Shown: piece after piece, positions 8,329 to 17,619 of the stretch
Numbering within the stretch: position 1 is the stretch's first letter
Layout: each line of letters starts with the position of its first letter
Origin: Virgibacillus dokdonensis
GTDB taxonomy: Bacteria > Bacillota > Bacilli > Bacillales > Amphibacillaceae
Direction of reading: 5' to 3'
DNA length: 64,000 nt
Assembly (NCBI RefSeq): GCF_900166595.1
Contig: NZ_LT745763.1
Span: 2,476,986-2,540,985 of the forward strand
Made by a program: the position numbers and the translations under genes
The notes under the pieces: generated by a model
Databases searched by the model: none
The model's input: the letters and a program-made list of their open reading frames with translations, nothing else
Told to the model about the DNA's origin: nothing

Positions 8329-8541
8329 TTTAAAAACCCCCTTCTTTATTATTGGTGCTATTGCTTTTCCCCAGATGATGGTTTTCAAAACTTTTACCTT
8401 ATGAATCTGGCTAAAACTCTAGACATTTCTCAGGCGATGAGTTGTTGCCTTAGCTTTTTTCCTCCATATAAAAACAAAGCGTTTCTTCATAAGGATTTGA
8501 CGAAAGCCTTCGTTTATGAAACTAAAGTGCAAACTAGTACT

Positions 8542-9900
8542 TTATCGTGCGCTTGCTATAATGTGTAAAATACGATCCTCTATCTCTTTACCTTCGTCTT
8601 CATCTACTAAATGGTTTAATAACAGAGAGAAGATAATATTATCTCCCTTTTTTATGTGCATATATCCGGAAAGCGTACTTACACCATAAATGGTCCCTGT
8701 TTTAGCCTTAACATCAAGATTTTCCATACGCCCTTGTAGTGTACCAAGCATACATGGTTCTTGTGCAACAGTATGTGGTAACGCATGTAAATATGTATTA
8801 AACCAATCTATTTTTTGAATTTTGTATAGTAGCTTGGTTACTTCGTTCGCAGGTATCATGTTTATATGTGATATACCTGAACCGTCTCGAATAACCATTG
8901 TTTCCAAATTCATTCCTATGCCGTCCATTTCCCGTTCTAAAACTTGCAAACCTTTTTCCCAGCTGCCCTCTCCGTATACTTGTCTACCCATTTCCTTTAC
9001 AAGTATTTCCGCAATGGTATTATTGCTATTTTTCATAAATGGAAGCATTAGTTTCTTTAAAGCGGGAGAATGGTGCTTATATAATAATGTTGAACTATCC
9101 GGAGCTTGCCCACGACACATACTCCCCTCTATTAGAACTCCTTGCTTTTTTAACGCTGCTTGAAAAATATGTAGCGCGTAATCAGTGGGCTTCCAAACAG
9201 CTAGCCATTCTTCCACCCCCTCCCCACCTTCTGGAATTTCTCCTGATAAATAAATCGTATTTCCGTTCCTCTCTCTTATCATGGTAACATCTTCTTCTCC
9301 CCCTTTTTTCCCTGTCCTTATCGTATTGAGCACATCTATATAGGCTGTTTTTGGTGATACAGTTACCTTAGCATCATCTCCATATTTTCCAGGCGATATT
9401 TTCACATAAACACTTCCTGCATCGTACCGATGATCTGGTGAAATAGTTAGTGCAGAGATGGAAGATGCATAATGAAAAGTCTCATCATTCCAAATTACAT
9501 CCTGCGACAAGCGAACAGCATCATACCACGTATCATCACCAATTATACTTCCTGCAATAAAATGTATTCCTAATGCATGCAATTGTTGAGCAAATCGTTG
9601 ATACGTTTCTGGCAATAACGTTGGATCCCCTTTACCAACTACATATAAATTCCCCTTTAGTTTTCCTCCTTCTATCACTCCGTCTGTACGTAACTCCGTA
9701 CTAAAACAATACTTCTCCCCCAAAACGTTCAAACTAGCCGCAGCTGTTAGTAGTTTCATATTGGAGGCTGGAAGAAATCGCGTATCTCCCATATGCTCAT
9801 AAATCATTTTCCCGGTATTTGCAGCCCTTATGCTTATACCTATCAGTGCCCCTTGTAATTTTGGCTCATTCTTTATATATGCTTCTATACTTTCTTTCAC
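8542..9900 (-). CDS. PBP4-type D-alanyl-D-alanine carboxypeptidase/endopeptidase without signal peptide
   Basis: Serine DD-peptidase family S13. The three active-site motifs are present in order: SNMK at 46-49 (nucleophile S46), SNN near 291 and KTG near 400. The spacing between the first two holds the large insert typical of PBP4/DacC. The start is a GTG at 9900 with GAGGGG eight bases upstream. The N-terminus (MKESIEAYIKNEPKLQG) is hydrophilic with no signal peptide or membrane anchor, although the family normally works outside the membrane. There is no in-frame upstream extension that would restore one. Either it stays in the cytoplasm or it uses another export route. Confidence 0.85.
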   Translation of the reverse strand: MKESIEAYIKNEPKLQGALIGISIRAANTGKMIYEHMGDTRFLPASNMKLLTAAASLNVLGEKYCFSTELRTDGVIEGGKLKGNLYVVGKGDPTLLPETYQRFAQQLHALGIHFIAGSIIGDDTWYDAVRLSQDVIWNDETFHYASSISALTISPDHRYDAGSVYVKISPGKYGDDAKVTVSPKTAYIDVLNTIRTGKKGGEEDVTMIRERNGNTIYLSGEIPEGGEGVEEWLAVWKPTDYALHIFQAALKKQGVLIEGSMCRGQAPDSSTLLYKHHSPALKKLMLPFMKNSNNTIAEILVKEMGRQVYGEGSWEKGLQVLEREMDGIGMNLETMVIRDGSGISHINMIPANEVTKLLYKIQKIDWFNTYLHALPHTVAQEPCMLGTLQGRMENLDVKAKTGTIYGVSTLSGYMHIKKGDNIIFSLLLNHLVDEDEGKEIEDRILHIIASAR

Positions 9901-10109
9901 CAGACATTTCCCCTCTTATCATCATTTATTATCGCATGCTTGTAAATTTGTATATAACTATTTCCATATGGTGAAGGGCAATCCTTCTTTTCATGTTAAA
10001 TTTATCACTGCTTACTGAAATAATTTTTAAAATATAGATTGCACTTCATTTTTAACAAAACGTTGATGTTTGGAATTAAATACCACTAGTAACATGGGGC
10101 AAAACTGCT

Positions 10110-10130
10110 TATAATAAGAACAAACGTTCT
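10110..10130 (+). promoter_or_regulatory. LexA (SOS) box overlapping the uvrX promoter
   Basis: TATAAT at 10110-10115 is followed at once by AGAACAAACGTTCT (10117-10130), a perfect GAAC-N4-GTTC palindrome matching the Bacillus LexA/DinR operator. It lies about 95 bases before uvrX. The remainder of 9901-10225 shows no gene. Confidence 0.85.
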
Positions 10131-10225
10131 TTATAGACTGTAGAATCTTTTTCATTACAGTTGATAGGCTTTCACCATAAAGCTGTAGCAATAACCCCAA
10201 GTTTTTCTAATGAGGATGATGTTTG

Positions 10226-11476
10226 ATGGATTATTCCTTTTATCCCCGTAACGATGTTTTATGCATCGATATGCGTTCTTTCTACGCCAGTGTAGAAGCG
10301 GTTAAATTAGGGCTTGATCCAATGGAAACTTTATTAGCTGTTGTCGGCGATCCCAACCGTTCAGGTAGTATTGTACTTGCTGCTTCTCCTGCACTCAAAA
10401 AGAAATATGGAATTAGTAATGTCAGCCGTTATTTTGAACTACCAAAGGTTCCAGATCTACATATTGTTCCAGCACATATGGCAGACTATTTAGAAGTATC
10501 CACAGAAATAACTAAATTACTCTATCAATATGTTCCAAAAGAGGCTATCCATCCATATTCTGTTGATGAAGTATGGGTTACTGTTAACGGATTGAAAAGG
10601 CGATTTGGAAATCGTCTATCTATAGCGAAACGGATTAAACATGATATTCTAGAATGTTTTGGCATTACATGCTCCATTGGTATTGGAGATAATAAGTTTC
10701 TTGCTAAAGTCGTGATGGATATTCATGCAAAAAAACAAGGCATTGCCGAATGTACATATGAGGATGTACAACAAAAACTGTGGCCCGCTCCAGTGGAAAC
10801 GATTTGGGGAATTGGAAGCAGAATGAAGAAAAATCTCGAACGAATGGGCATTATAACATTAGGACAACTCGCGCGTTTTGACTTACAACGACTACGAAAA
10901 CGTTTCGGGGTTATGGGAGAGCAATTATATTGGCATGCATGGGGGATTGATTTGAGTCCCGTCATCGGCAATTTTGTGAAAACAAAGCAAAAGGGGTTTG
11001 GTCATGGTATTGCATTATTACGCGATTACGCAAAAGAAGAAGTTCATGTCTGTATACTGGATCTTTGCGAAGAAGTATGCCGAAGAGCAAGAACCGTTCA
11101 GATGGCAGGAAAAACCATTCAACTTGGAATTAGTTATTCAAAAGAAACAGGGGGCGGCTTTTCCCGTTCGACTTCTATTTCTATACCAACTAACGCCACA
11201 ATGGATATGTATCATGTTTGTATGGGGTTGTTTTTTCGTTTTTACGATGGCAGGAGTAGTATTCGTCGAGTATATGTGACTTTAACCAATTTATATACGA
11301 AACAAGATACACAACTGAGCCTATTTGAAAACCGTACGAAAAAAGAGGATATTGGCTATACAATGGATGCGATCCGAGAAAAATATGGACCTACCTCCAT
11401 TCTCCGTGCAATCAGCTATACAGATGCAGGCATTACAATCGAAAGGAGCAAAAAAATTGGTGGGCACTATGCTTAA
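10226..11476 (+). CDS. uvrX: Y-family lesion-bypass DNA polymerase (UvrX/YqjW-like)
   Basis: Error-prone translesion polymerase acting on damaged template. The palm-domain catalytic residues are visible: DMRSFYASVE near residue 15 and YSVDEVW near 111 (D and E metal ligands). A thumb helix-hairpin-helix region (WGIGSRMKKNLERMGI) and a little-finger domain follow. The length of 416 aa fits UvrX/YqjW rather than classical DinB. The ATG at 10226 follows GAGG at nine bases; a TTG three bases earlier is also possible. The upstream SOS box agrees with the family's damage induction. The YolD- or YqzH-type small gene often found next to such polymerases is absent. Confidence 0.88.
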   Translation: MDYSFYPRNDVLCIDMRSFYASVEAVKLGLDPMETLLAVVGDPNRSGSIVLAASPALKKKYGISNVSRYFELPKVPDLHIVPAHMADYLEVSTEITKLLYQYVPKEAIHPYSVDEVWVTVNGLKRRFGNRLSIAKRIKHDILECFGITCSIGIGDNKFLAKVVMDIHAKKQGIAECTYEDVQQKLWPAPVETIWGIGSRMKKNLERMGIITLGQLARFDLQRLRKRFGVMGEQLYWHAWGIDLSPVIGNFVKTKQKGFGHGIALLRDYAKEEVHVCILDLCEEVCRRARTVQMAGKTIQLGISYSKETGGGFSRSTSISIPTNATMDMYHVCMGLFFRFYDGRSSIRRVYVTLTNLYTKQDTQLSLFENRTKKEDIGYTMDAIREKYGPTSILRAISYTDAGITIERSKKIGGHYA

Positions 11477-11636
11477 TGGAGAAATAAGAATGCTTGACAA
11501 CATGAGGAGGTGACCTCACCAGAAACTTGCGTATGAATGTCAATAATGCAAAACCACCACTTCCCCCCCCCACACTGGCAACTAAGCCTTTATTAATGGT
11601 TTCGTGAGATTTCAAACACCTGAAGAGTTAAGGAAC

Positions 11637-11800
11637 AAAGGCGCAAGCGCCCGGTTAGCAACGTAGCGAGTGGAACGAATCAACTAAAGTTTTAGGAATC
11701 ACGGTGAGGAACGAACCGATGATGACTTATCGTAGGGCGATTTCGTGAAGTCGCCTAGTTGCTGGGCGCTGGAGCCGGACGTGGCTAAATAACTTAGTAA
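11637..11800. repeat. GC-rich structured element, possible non-coding RNA or mobile repeat
   Basis: About 150 bases of base composition unlike the surroundings. AGCGCCC (11646-11652) and AGCAAC (11657-11662) pair with GTTGCT (11758-11763) and GGGCGCT (11764-11770), giving a 13-bp closing stem with a 4-base bulge. Inside is a second hairpin, GGCGA (11736-11740) with TCGCC (11751-11755). Sequences of this style (GCGCAAGCGCCC ... GTAGCGAGTGGA) recur in intergenic regions of Bacillaceae from memory. No coding frame was seen. The stretch 11477-11636 before it holds a run of eight C and no gene. Confidence 0.55.
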
Positions 11801-11824
11801 GTTTATCCACAGCTGCTAAATTTT

Positions 11825-11875
11825 ATAATTTCCTAGACCATAAAAAAAAGCACCGTTGTTTTACTTATACGATAC
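11825..11875. repeat. Palindromic repeat, copy B (rearranged halves)
   Basis: ATAATTTCCTAGACCATAAAAAAAAG resembles the right half of the family and TTTTACTTATACGATA the left half, but the order is exchanged relative to the other copies. It lies between iolS and the structured element. Confidence 0.4.
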
Positions 11876-11889
11876 CCCACCAAACCTTC

Positions 11890-12822
11890 CTATGATGTGA
11901 AAATATCGCTGATCAACTGCACATCCTCTGCGGCAAGTGCAATCGTAGCAGCACGTTTGTTACTAACTACTTGTTCTGGCCGCTTGGCACCTGGAATAAG
12001 GACATCTACAGAAGGACGGGTGAGATACCATGCTAAAACAATATGAGCAATTTCTTCGTTATATTTCTCGGCAATTGGTTTTAATTTCGCCACTTTCTCA
12101 AGGTTTTCATGAAATGTATTACCTTGGAAATTAGGATTTTCAGCTCGTAAATCTGTAAATGTTTGATCTTTAGCATATTTTCCAGCAAGCAAGCCTGATT
12201 CCAGTGGAAAATAAGGGATAAAAGTAATGTTCTTTTTTTCTGTATAAGGGAAAAAGCTATCTTCTGCCTCACGTTTTAGTAAATTGTATTCGCCTTGCAC
12301 TACGTCTACATAGCCATCTTTATTCGCTTCTTTCAATTGTTCCAATGTGAAATTAGACACACCTATGGAACGAATTTTTCCTTCATCTTTTAATTCTTTC
12401 AACGCTCCAACTGCCTCATCTTTTGGTGTATCTTGATCTGGAAAATGAATATAATATAAATCAATATAATCTGTTTGCAAGCGGCGAAGACTATCTTCGA
12501 CGGACTGCTTCAAAAAAGTTGGGGAATTATCCATGACCACTTCATCACCAACAAATTTATGCGCTCCTTTCGTTGCCAGCACGATATCTTCCCGGTTATA
12601 TTCTTTCATCACTTCACCGGTTAACTCTTCAGAGCGTTTAGGTCCATAAATATACGCTGTATCCAACATATTAATTCCTTGATCTAAGGCTGTACGCACA
12701 ACATTCTTTCCTTGTTCCTCATCAAGCATATTTGGATACAAATTATGCCCGCCGACAGCATTGGTACCTAACCCAATTGGATAAACAACGATATCTGATT
12801 TTCCTAATGTAACTTTAGTCAT
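11890..12822 (-). CDS. iolS: Aldo/keto reductase, IolS-like
   Basis: NADPH-dependent cytoplasmic oxidoreductase of the AKR superfamily. The catalytic set is visible: DTAYIYG (Asp, Tyr) near residue 52, ATKGAH (Lys) near 85 and YIHFPD (His) near 120; the C-terminus has the cofactor motif [10 protein letters not shown]. Resemblance to Bacillus subtilis IolS is close throughout, from [15 protein letters not shown] at the start to [20 protein letters not shown] in the middle. The ATG at 12822 is preferred because an earlier ATG abuts the AAAGGAG site. No inositol genes flank it, so the substrate is open. Confidence 0.85.
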   Translation of the reverse strand: MTKVTLGKSDIVVYPIGLGTNAVGGHNLYPNMLDEEQGKNVVRTALDQGINMLDTAYIYGPKRSEELTGEVMKEYNREDIVLATKGAHKFVGDEVVMDNSPTFLKQSVEDSLRRLQTDYIDLYYIHFPDQDTPKDEAVGALKELKDEGKIRSIGVSNFTLEQLKEANKDGYVDVVQGEYNLLKREAEDSFFPYTEKKNITFIPYFPLESGLLAGKYAKDQTFTDLRAENPNFQGNTFHENLEKVAKLKPIAEKYNEEIAHIVLAWYLTRPSVDVLIPGAKRPEQVVSNKRAATIALAAEDVQLISDIFTS

Positions 12823-13079
12823 AAGTAAAAACATCTCCTTTTCATATGATTTGCTTTACTATCTTTAATTTACCATAAACAGATGCTCTAAACATCCCAA
12901 CGCAAAAATTACTCAAACGCTAGGTTTTTTCCTACGTTAATGCTCTGTTGCTTATAAAAACTAGTAAAAAGCTTCAATTAGAAGGCTGATTCTCCTACCA
13001 AATTTCTGAAAAAAGGAAAGGAATATGTAAACCCTTATCTCCAAATACAACAACATATTACTCTTATCGTAAAAAAACC

Positions 13080-13132
13080 TTACATATGAAACGTTGTCCT
13101 ATTATACAATAAATAAGTGAAACTGTTTCACT
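13080..13132 (+). promoter_or_regulatory. Promoter and 17-bp palindrome before dpaA
   Basis: TTACAT at 13080-13085, a 17-base spacer and TATACA at 13103-13108 form a plausible sigma-A-like promoter. Directly downstream is a perfect palindrome AGTGAAAC-T-GTTTCACT (13116-13132), suited to a dimeric repressor. No clear sigma-K sequence was found. Both calls are from sequence pattern only. The rest of 12823-13228 holds nothing recognisable. Confidence 0.45.
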
Positions 13133-13228
13133 TTACTATGTATAGAATGTTAGAGTTTCAAGTAATAGCATTCGCCACAAAAACTCGGCGATCGGCCAAA
13201 TTTTTTAATACGAAAAGGAGATGATACG

Positions 13229-14107
13229 ATGCTGCATATTCTCGTAGTCGGTGGGGATAAAAGATATATACATGTTATCGAAACATTGGCTAAATCAGAA
13301 AACAACTTATATTTAATTGGATTTGATACGGTTTCTTTTGATAAATCTAATGTTAAGCATGCCAAGTTAGAGCATATGGATCTTTCTATTATCGATGCGA
13401 TTATTTTACCTATTGCAGGGACAGATGAAAGGGGCCAAGTTGAAATCATGTATGCAAATGGACACTTTTATCTTACAGAACAAATACTTTCCTCTACTCC
13501 TGATCATTGCACCATTTATACAGGAACTGCAAATGATTACTTACAGGGAATGTGTAAAGCAGCACAACGAAGTTTAATACGATTATTTGATCGAGACGAC
13601 GTTGCGATTTATAATTCTATCCCAACAGCAGAGGGGGCATTAAAAATTGCGATAGAAGAAACGGAGGAAACGATTCATAACGCAAATGTATGTGTGCTTG
13701 GATTTGGCAGAGTGGGGAAAACAGTAGCACGACTTTTTCATGCAGTCGGTGCTAACGTATATGTAGTAGCTAGAAACCATGCAGATTTAGCTAGGGTTAC
13801 AGAAATGGGGTTAACCCCTATAAAACCAAATAGACTACATAAGCTACTAGCTGATATGGCTATCTGTATCAATACGATTCCTTCATTAGCTATCGATGAT
13901 GAACGTTTAACCAATATGTCGATTTCTACCGTAATTATTGACCTGGCTTCAAAACCTGGTGGCGTAGACTTCGTAACCGCTCAAAGACGGGGTATAAAAG
14001 CAGTTCACGCACTCGGGTTACCCGGCAAAACAGCACCTAAGACAGCGGGTAGAATAATAGCTAATATATTAATGGAAAGTTTAAAAAGCGAACAGAAACA
14101 CCAGTAG
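13229..14107 (+). CDS. dpaA: Dipicolinate synthase subunit A
   Basis: Subunit A of the enzyme that oxidises dihydrodipicolinate-type intermediates to dipicolinic acid in the mother cell during spore formation. The N-terminal domain (VVGGDKRYIHVIETLA) and the Rossmann dinucleotide site VLGFGRVGKTVARLF near residues 152-166 are both present, with DLASKPGGVDF and the closing GLPGKTAPKTAGRI typical of the family. Length (292 aa) is normal. AAGGAGATGATACG precedes the ATG. The partner dpaB (spoVFB), which normally follows directly, is not downstream; instead a repeat and the convergent sbcC follow. Confidence 0.9.
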   Translation: MLHILVVGGDKRYIHVIETLAKSENNLYLIGFDTVSFDKSNVKHAKLEHMDLSIIDAIILPIAGTDERGQVEIMYANGHFYLTEQILSSTPDHCTIYTGTANDYLQGMCKAAQRSLIRLFDRDDVAIYNSIPTAEGALKIAIEETEETIHNANVCVLGFGRVGKTVARLFHAVGANVYVVARNHADLARVTEMGLTPIKPNRLHKLLADMAICINTIPSLAIDDERLTNMSISTVIIDLASKPGGVDFVTAQRRGIKAVHALGLPGKTAPKTAGRIIANILMESLKSEQKHQ

Positions 14108-14147
14108 AAAAACTTGGCTTTTCGTCCATTCTTATAGCAAAAAAATG

Positions 14148-14195
14148 CCGTCATTTTGCTTATGAACTATATACTTTCCTATAATGTAAAAAAAT
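14148..14195. repeat. Palindromic repeat, copy C
   Basis: GCCGTCATTTTGCTTATGAA followed by CTATATACTTTCCTATAATG and an A run. The right half (ACTTTCCTATAATGTAAAAAAA) matches the other copies best. It lies between the convergent dpaA and sbcC genes. Confidence 0.65.
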
Positions 14196-14365
14196 CACAA
14201 ATTGCTAAGTTATAGAAACGTACTTTCCTGCAACATAATGAACAACTATTCGGAATCATTCAAAAAGCGAATCCCAAATGCTCCATTACTATTTCTGGTA
14301 AAGTGTATGCTCGCTTTCATTTCCTAAACGTCTAGAGAGTCTCTCTTTGCATGATTTTCAAAAGC

Positions 14366-14396
14366 GATGATGGCTCGCTCAAAATGAGCCATCATC
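14366..14396 (-). terminator. Hairpin between dpaA and sbcC
   Basis: GATGATGGCTC (14366-14376) pairs perfectly with GAGCCATCATC (14386-14396). On the minus strand it is followed by GCTTTTG, so it may end the sbcDC transcript, although the T run is short and the hairpin is 85 bases past the stop. Confidence 0.5.
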
Positions 14397-14480
14397 CATG
14401 CTATAGCTTTGACTTATCCAGCATATACTGCAACTTCTTAAAGCGAGTGAACTTAAAGGTTAGAAATACATCCAAAAGCT

Positions 14481-17400
14481 CTATTTAATTAAAAATTTTG
14501 TTCTGCTAGAACCGTCTTTGGACTTCGTTACTTCAAGCACAGCTGGAAAAATTGCTTTTAATTCTTGCACATGAGAAATGATGCCAATCATTCTTCCTGA
14601 TTGCTGCAAATCGACTAACGTATCAATTGCTTTATTCAATGCCTCTTCATCGAGCGTACCAAAACCTTCATCAATAAACATCGTATCAATTGAAATAGCA
14701 CCTTGAAAGCTTTGAATCACATCGGACATTCCGAGTGCTAAGCTAAGTGAAGCGTTAAACTTCTCTCCTCCTGATAAAGTTTTGACATCTCTCGTTTGAC
14801 CTGTATAAGCATCATATACATCAAGGGCAAGACCGCTTTGTCTCCCGTATGATTCTTGACGATCACTACGAATAAAGGCATATTGCCCATTTGACAGTTC
14901 TTTTAACCGCTCATTTCCTGCAGCAATAATTTGTTCTAAGTATTCAATCTGCAAATAACGTTCAAACGAGACTTTTCGATGATTTTGACCTCGAATCATA
15001 TCATATAAATCAGCTACTCTTTGCAACTGACGTTCATAATTTGTTACTTTTTCCATTACTTTTTGTACCGATTGCTTTAATGCTTTTGCTTCTTGTTCAT
15101 ACTGTTTGGATTCATTCCATCTACTTAAAGCTAATTCGTACGTTTCTTTTAAACGATGTAAATCCTGTTGCATAACAGTTACATCTAACTGCTCCTTACC
15201 TACTAACATAGCGTCTAATTCTTGAACCTGTTCACGTATAGAAGAGATAGACTGATAGTATTGTTCTAAATCTTGTTTCAATGCTACCCGTTCAGATTCA
15301 GGCAATTTTGCTTTTTGATAGGTGGCTTCTGAGGAAAAACCTTCCTTTGCTAAAGCTTGTAAAAATTGGTCAACAGCATTCTCTCGCTTTTTAACCGTTT
15401 CGTCTAGCTGCTTCATGACTTGAGTGAGTTCTGAATGAACTTTCGTTTGTTCCTGTTTCCATTTCTGTTGCTCTTTTTGTATAGCTTCCCATGCACTTTT
15501 TAGTTGCTCTAAATGAGTGGCTGTTTTAGCAATTTGCTCTTTCAAGTCTGCAAGTACACGCATGCTCTCTGGTACAGACTGTATCCTTTCCTGATAAGCT
15601 GCCTGCTTTTGTGCTAATGTTAACTTTAATTGTTGCTCCAATTGCTGTTGCTCTTTTTGCTTTGCTTCCAATGCTTTATATTCGGATTGAAGTTTTTCAA
15701 GCGCAAGCTTCTTTTCTCCACGTTGATGACGTGCTTGTCTTAGCCTTTCTACCTCAGCATTTAGCTTTTTACCAACTGTTGCAAGTTGCTCCTCTTTTTG
15801 TTTTACATTTGTGCTAGCTATATGCTGCTTTTCTAATTCAGTTGCTTTTACGCGAACATTTTCTTGATTCGCTTTTAACTTACCACGTACATCTCGATAT
15901 GCTGTGTCGACTCCCTCAAATTCTCTTCTCGCTTTTTCTAATTGCTCTTTCGTCACTTTCTCCCATTGTTGTGTAGCTTTACTCGGGTGGTCTAGGCTTC
16001 CACAAACCGGACATGCCTCCCCTTCATGCAAATGGGCAGCTAAATAAACGGCTTGGTTATCCATCCATGTTTGTTCAAGTTTGTTATAATGCCCTTTCAT
16101 TTGGATAGCTATTTTTTCTTTTTGCTTCGCTTCGTTTTTTAACAGGATTTGTTGTTCCATTAGTTTACGATATTCATGTACTAACCTAAATTGCTCACGC
16201 ATCGTATTTAATTCTTCCTGCTTATCAGGAAGCTTCTCTACGAATTGGTCAAGCTCATGCATATGCTTTTCCATTTGATCTATTTGGTCCTTTTTCTTCA
16301 CCAAAAGTTGTTCTGTAGCATAAAGGGCATCAGCTGCTTGCTTAGCTTGGTTTTCCATCGCCATTAACTGCCGTTTCATTTCATCAATTTGTTCCACGAT
16401 AGGTAAATAATTATTTAATCTATCTAGCTTTTTCCGAACCTCTTCTCGCTCAGGTTCACGTTTTTCTTCAGCCTCTAATTGTTTGTTTACATTACTTAAT
16501 TGTTCATCGACACGCTGCTTGTGGTGTTTTCCATTTTTTAGTTGTCGTTCTTTTCTTTCTTCCTCTTTTAGCCAATCATTTCTCTGTTGCTCCAACAGAA
16601 CAATTCCTTGTGCAAATTCCGCTTGCGTAAGTTTTTGCTTTTTTTGTTGATATTCCGCTTCTCGTTGTTCAAGGTCTTTTAAACGTACTTGCTTTTGCTG
16701 TAATTCTGCAAATCGTTCATTTATAGCCTTTGCCCCATAAAATTCCTTTTGTTTTTTATCATGGGCAAGATATGCATGCTCATATTTCTGTTTATCTGTT
16801 GCTATTTTCCATTGATAATAGCGACATTCCTCTTCAAGACCGCGCAAAACTTGATGCATGTTATAGCTTTCTTGCTCTAACGTTTGGAAAAGTAGGGCGT
16901 CCTCTCGTATTGGTAAGGAAGTATGAATTTGCATTATATATTGTTTTTGTTCCTGCTCTGCTTGCTTGAACGCTTCTTCTGCTGCTAATTTTTTTCGCCT
17001 GAATCGCTCTGCAATAGCTTGGTAGGTCTCCGTTTTAAACAATCGTCGCAAAATTTCTTCCTTATTTTCCGTTTGTGACGTTAATAGTTTACGAAATTCC
17101 CCTTGTGGAAGCATAACAATTTGTTTAAACTGATCTTGCGTGAGGCCAATTAGCTGTTCTATTTTTTTATCAATTTCAGAAACAATTTGTCTATCTACAC
17201 AAGGTATGTCACCGTCATTCGTAACTTCAAAAAACTCATATCGCTCTCCCGTTTTCGTTTTATTCCCTTTTTTCACATGTCCCAATTGACGTAAAACGCG
17301 ATACTGATCTCCTTTTAATTCAAACAAAAGTTCAACAGCTGTATGAACATCATCTTCAGCAAAATCACTTCGAAGCATCGTATTATTTTCTCTATCTTGG

Positions 17401-17573
17401 CCACTGGCAGCGCCAAATAACGCAAAACAAATCGCGTCAAAAATGGTGGTCTTTCCCGCTCCTGTATTACCACCAATTACAAACAAACGATGATTCCCAA
17501 GTTCATCAAAATGAATAACTTCCTTATCCTTGTATGGACCAAATGCAGTCATGGTTAATTTTATCGGTCTCAA
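14481..17573 (-). CDS. sbcC: Exonuclease SbcCD subunit SbcC (Rad50-like ATPase)
   Basis: ATPase half of the SbcCD nuclease that opens hairpins and processes double-strand ends. The 1030-residue protein has the N-terminal Walker A (GGNTGAGKTTIFDA, near 34-47), a Q-loop (VMLPQGEFRKLL), about 700 residues of heptad-rich coiled coil interrupted by the zinc hook EACPVCGSLDHP near 520, and a C-terminal signature LSGGEKFNASLSLALGMSD with Walker B TMFIDEGFGTLDEE near 968. The start is a TTG at 17573, the first start after an upstream stop, with GGAAGG upstream; it gives the family's MRPIKLTMTAFGPYK opening. It follows sbcD by 46 bases. Confidence 0.95.
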   Translation of the reverse strand: MRPIKLTMTAFGPYKDKEVIHFDELGNHRLFVIGGNTGAGKTTIFDAICFALFGAASGQDRENNTMLRSDFAEDDVHTAVELLFELKGDQYRVLRQLGHVKKGNKTKTGERYEFFEVTNDGDIPCVDRQIVSEIDKKIEQLIGLTQDQFKQIVMLPQGEFRKLLTSQTENKEEILRRLFKTETYQAIAERFRRKKLAAEEAFKQAEQEQKQYIMQIHTSLPIREDALLFQTLEQESYNMHQVLRGLEEECRYYQWKIATDKQKYEHAYLAHDKKQKEFYGAKAINERFAELQQKQVRLKDLEQREAEYQQKKQKLTQAEFAQGIVLLEQQRNDWLKEEERKERQLKNGKHHKQRVDEQLSNVNKQLEAEEKREPEREEVRKKLDRLNNYLPIVEQIDEMKRQLMAMENQAKQAADALYATEQLLVKKKDQIDQMEKHMHELDQFVEKLPDKQEELNTMREQFRLVHEYRKLMEQQILLKNEAKQKEKIAIQMKGHYNKLEQTWMDNQAVYLAAHLHEGEACPVCGSLDHPSKATQQWEKVTKEQLEKARREFEGVDTAYRDVRGKLKANQENVRVKATELEKQHIASTNVKQKEEQLATVGKKLNAEVERLRQARHQRGEKKLALEKLQSEYKALEAKQKEQQQLEQQLKLTLAQKQAAYQERIQSVPESMRVLADLKEQIAKTATHLEQLKSAWEAIQKEQQKWKQEQTKVHSELTQVMKQLDETVKKRENAVDQFLQALAKEGFSSEATYQKAKLPESERVALKQDLEQYYQSISSIREQVQELDAMLVGKEQLDVTVMQQDLHRLKETYELALSRWNESKQYEQEAKALKQSVQKVMEKVTNYERQLQRVADLYDMIRGQNHRKVSFERYLQIEYLEQIIAAGNERLKELSNGQYAFIRSDRQESYGRQSGLALDVYDAYTGQTRDVKTLSGGEKFNASLSLALGMSDVIQSFQGAISIDTMFIDEGFGTLDEEALNKAIDTLVDLQQSGRMIGIISHVQELKAIFPAVLEVTKSKDGSSRTKFLIK

Positions 17574-17619
17574 TTGTATTCACCCTTCCCAAACAGTTCA
17601 GCTTTTTATTTCTTATATC

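Noticed and set aside
11536..11610. Proline-rich 24-codon frame after uvrX
   Set aside because: The AGGAGG is too far from the ATG and the frame spans an eight-C run; nothing supports translation.
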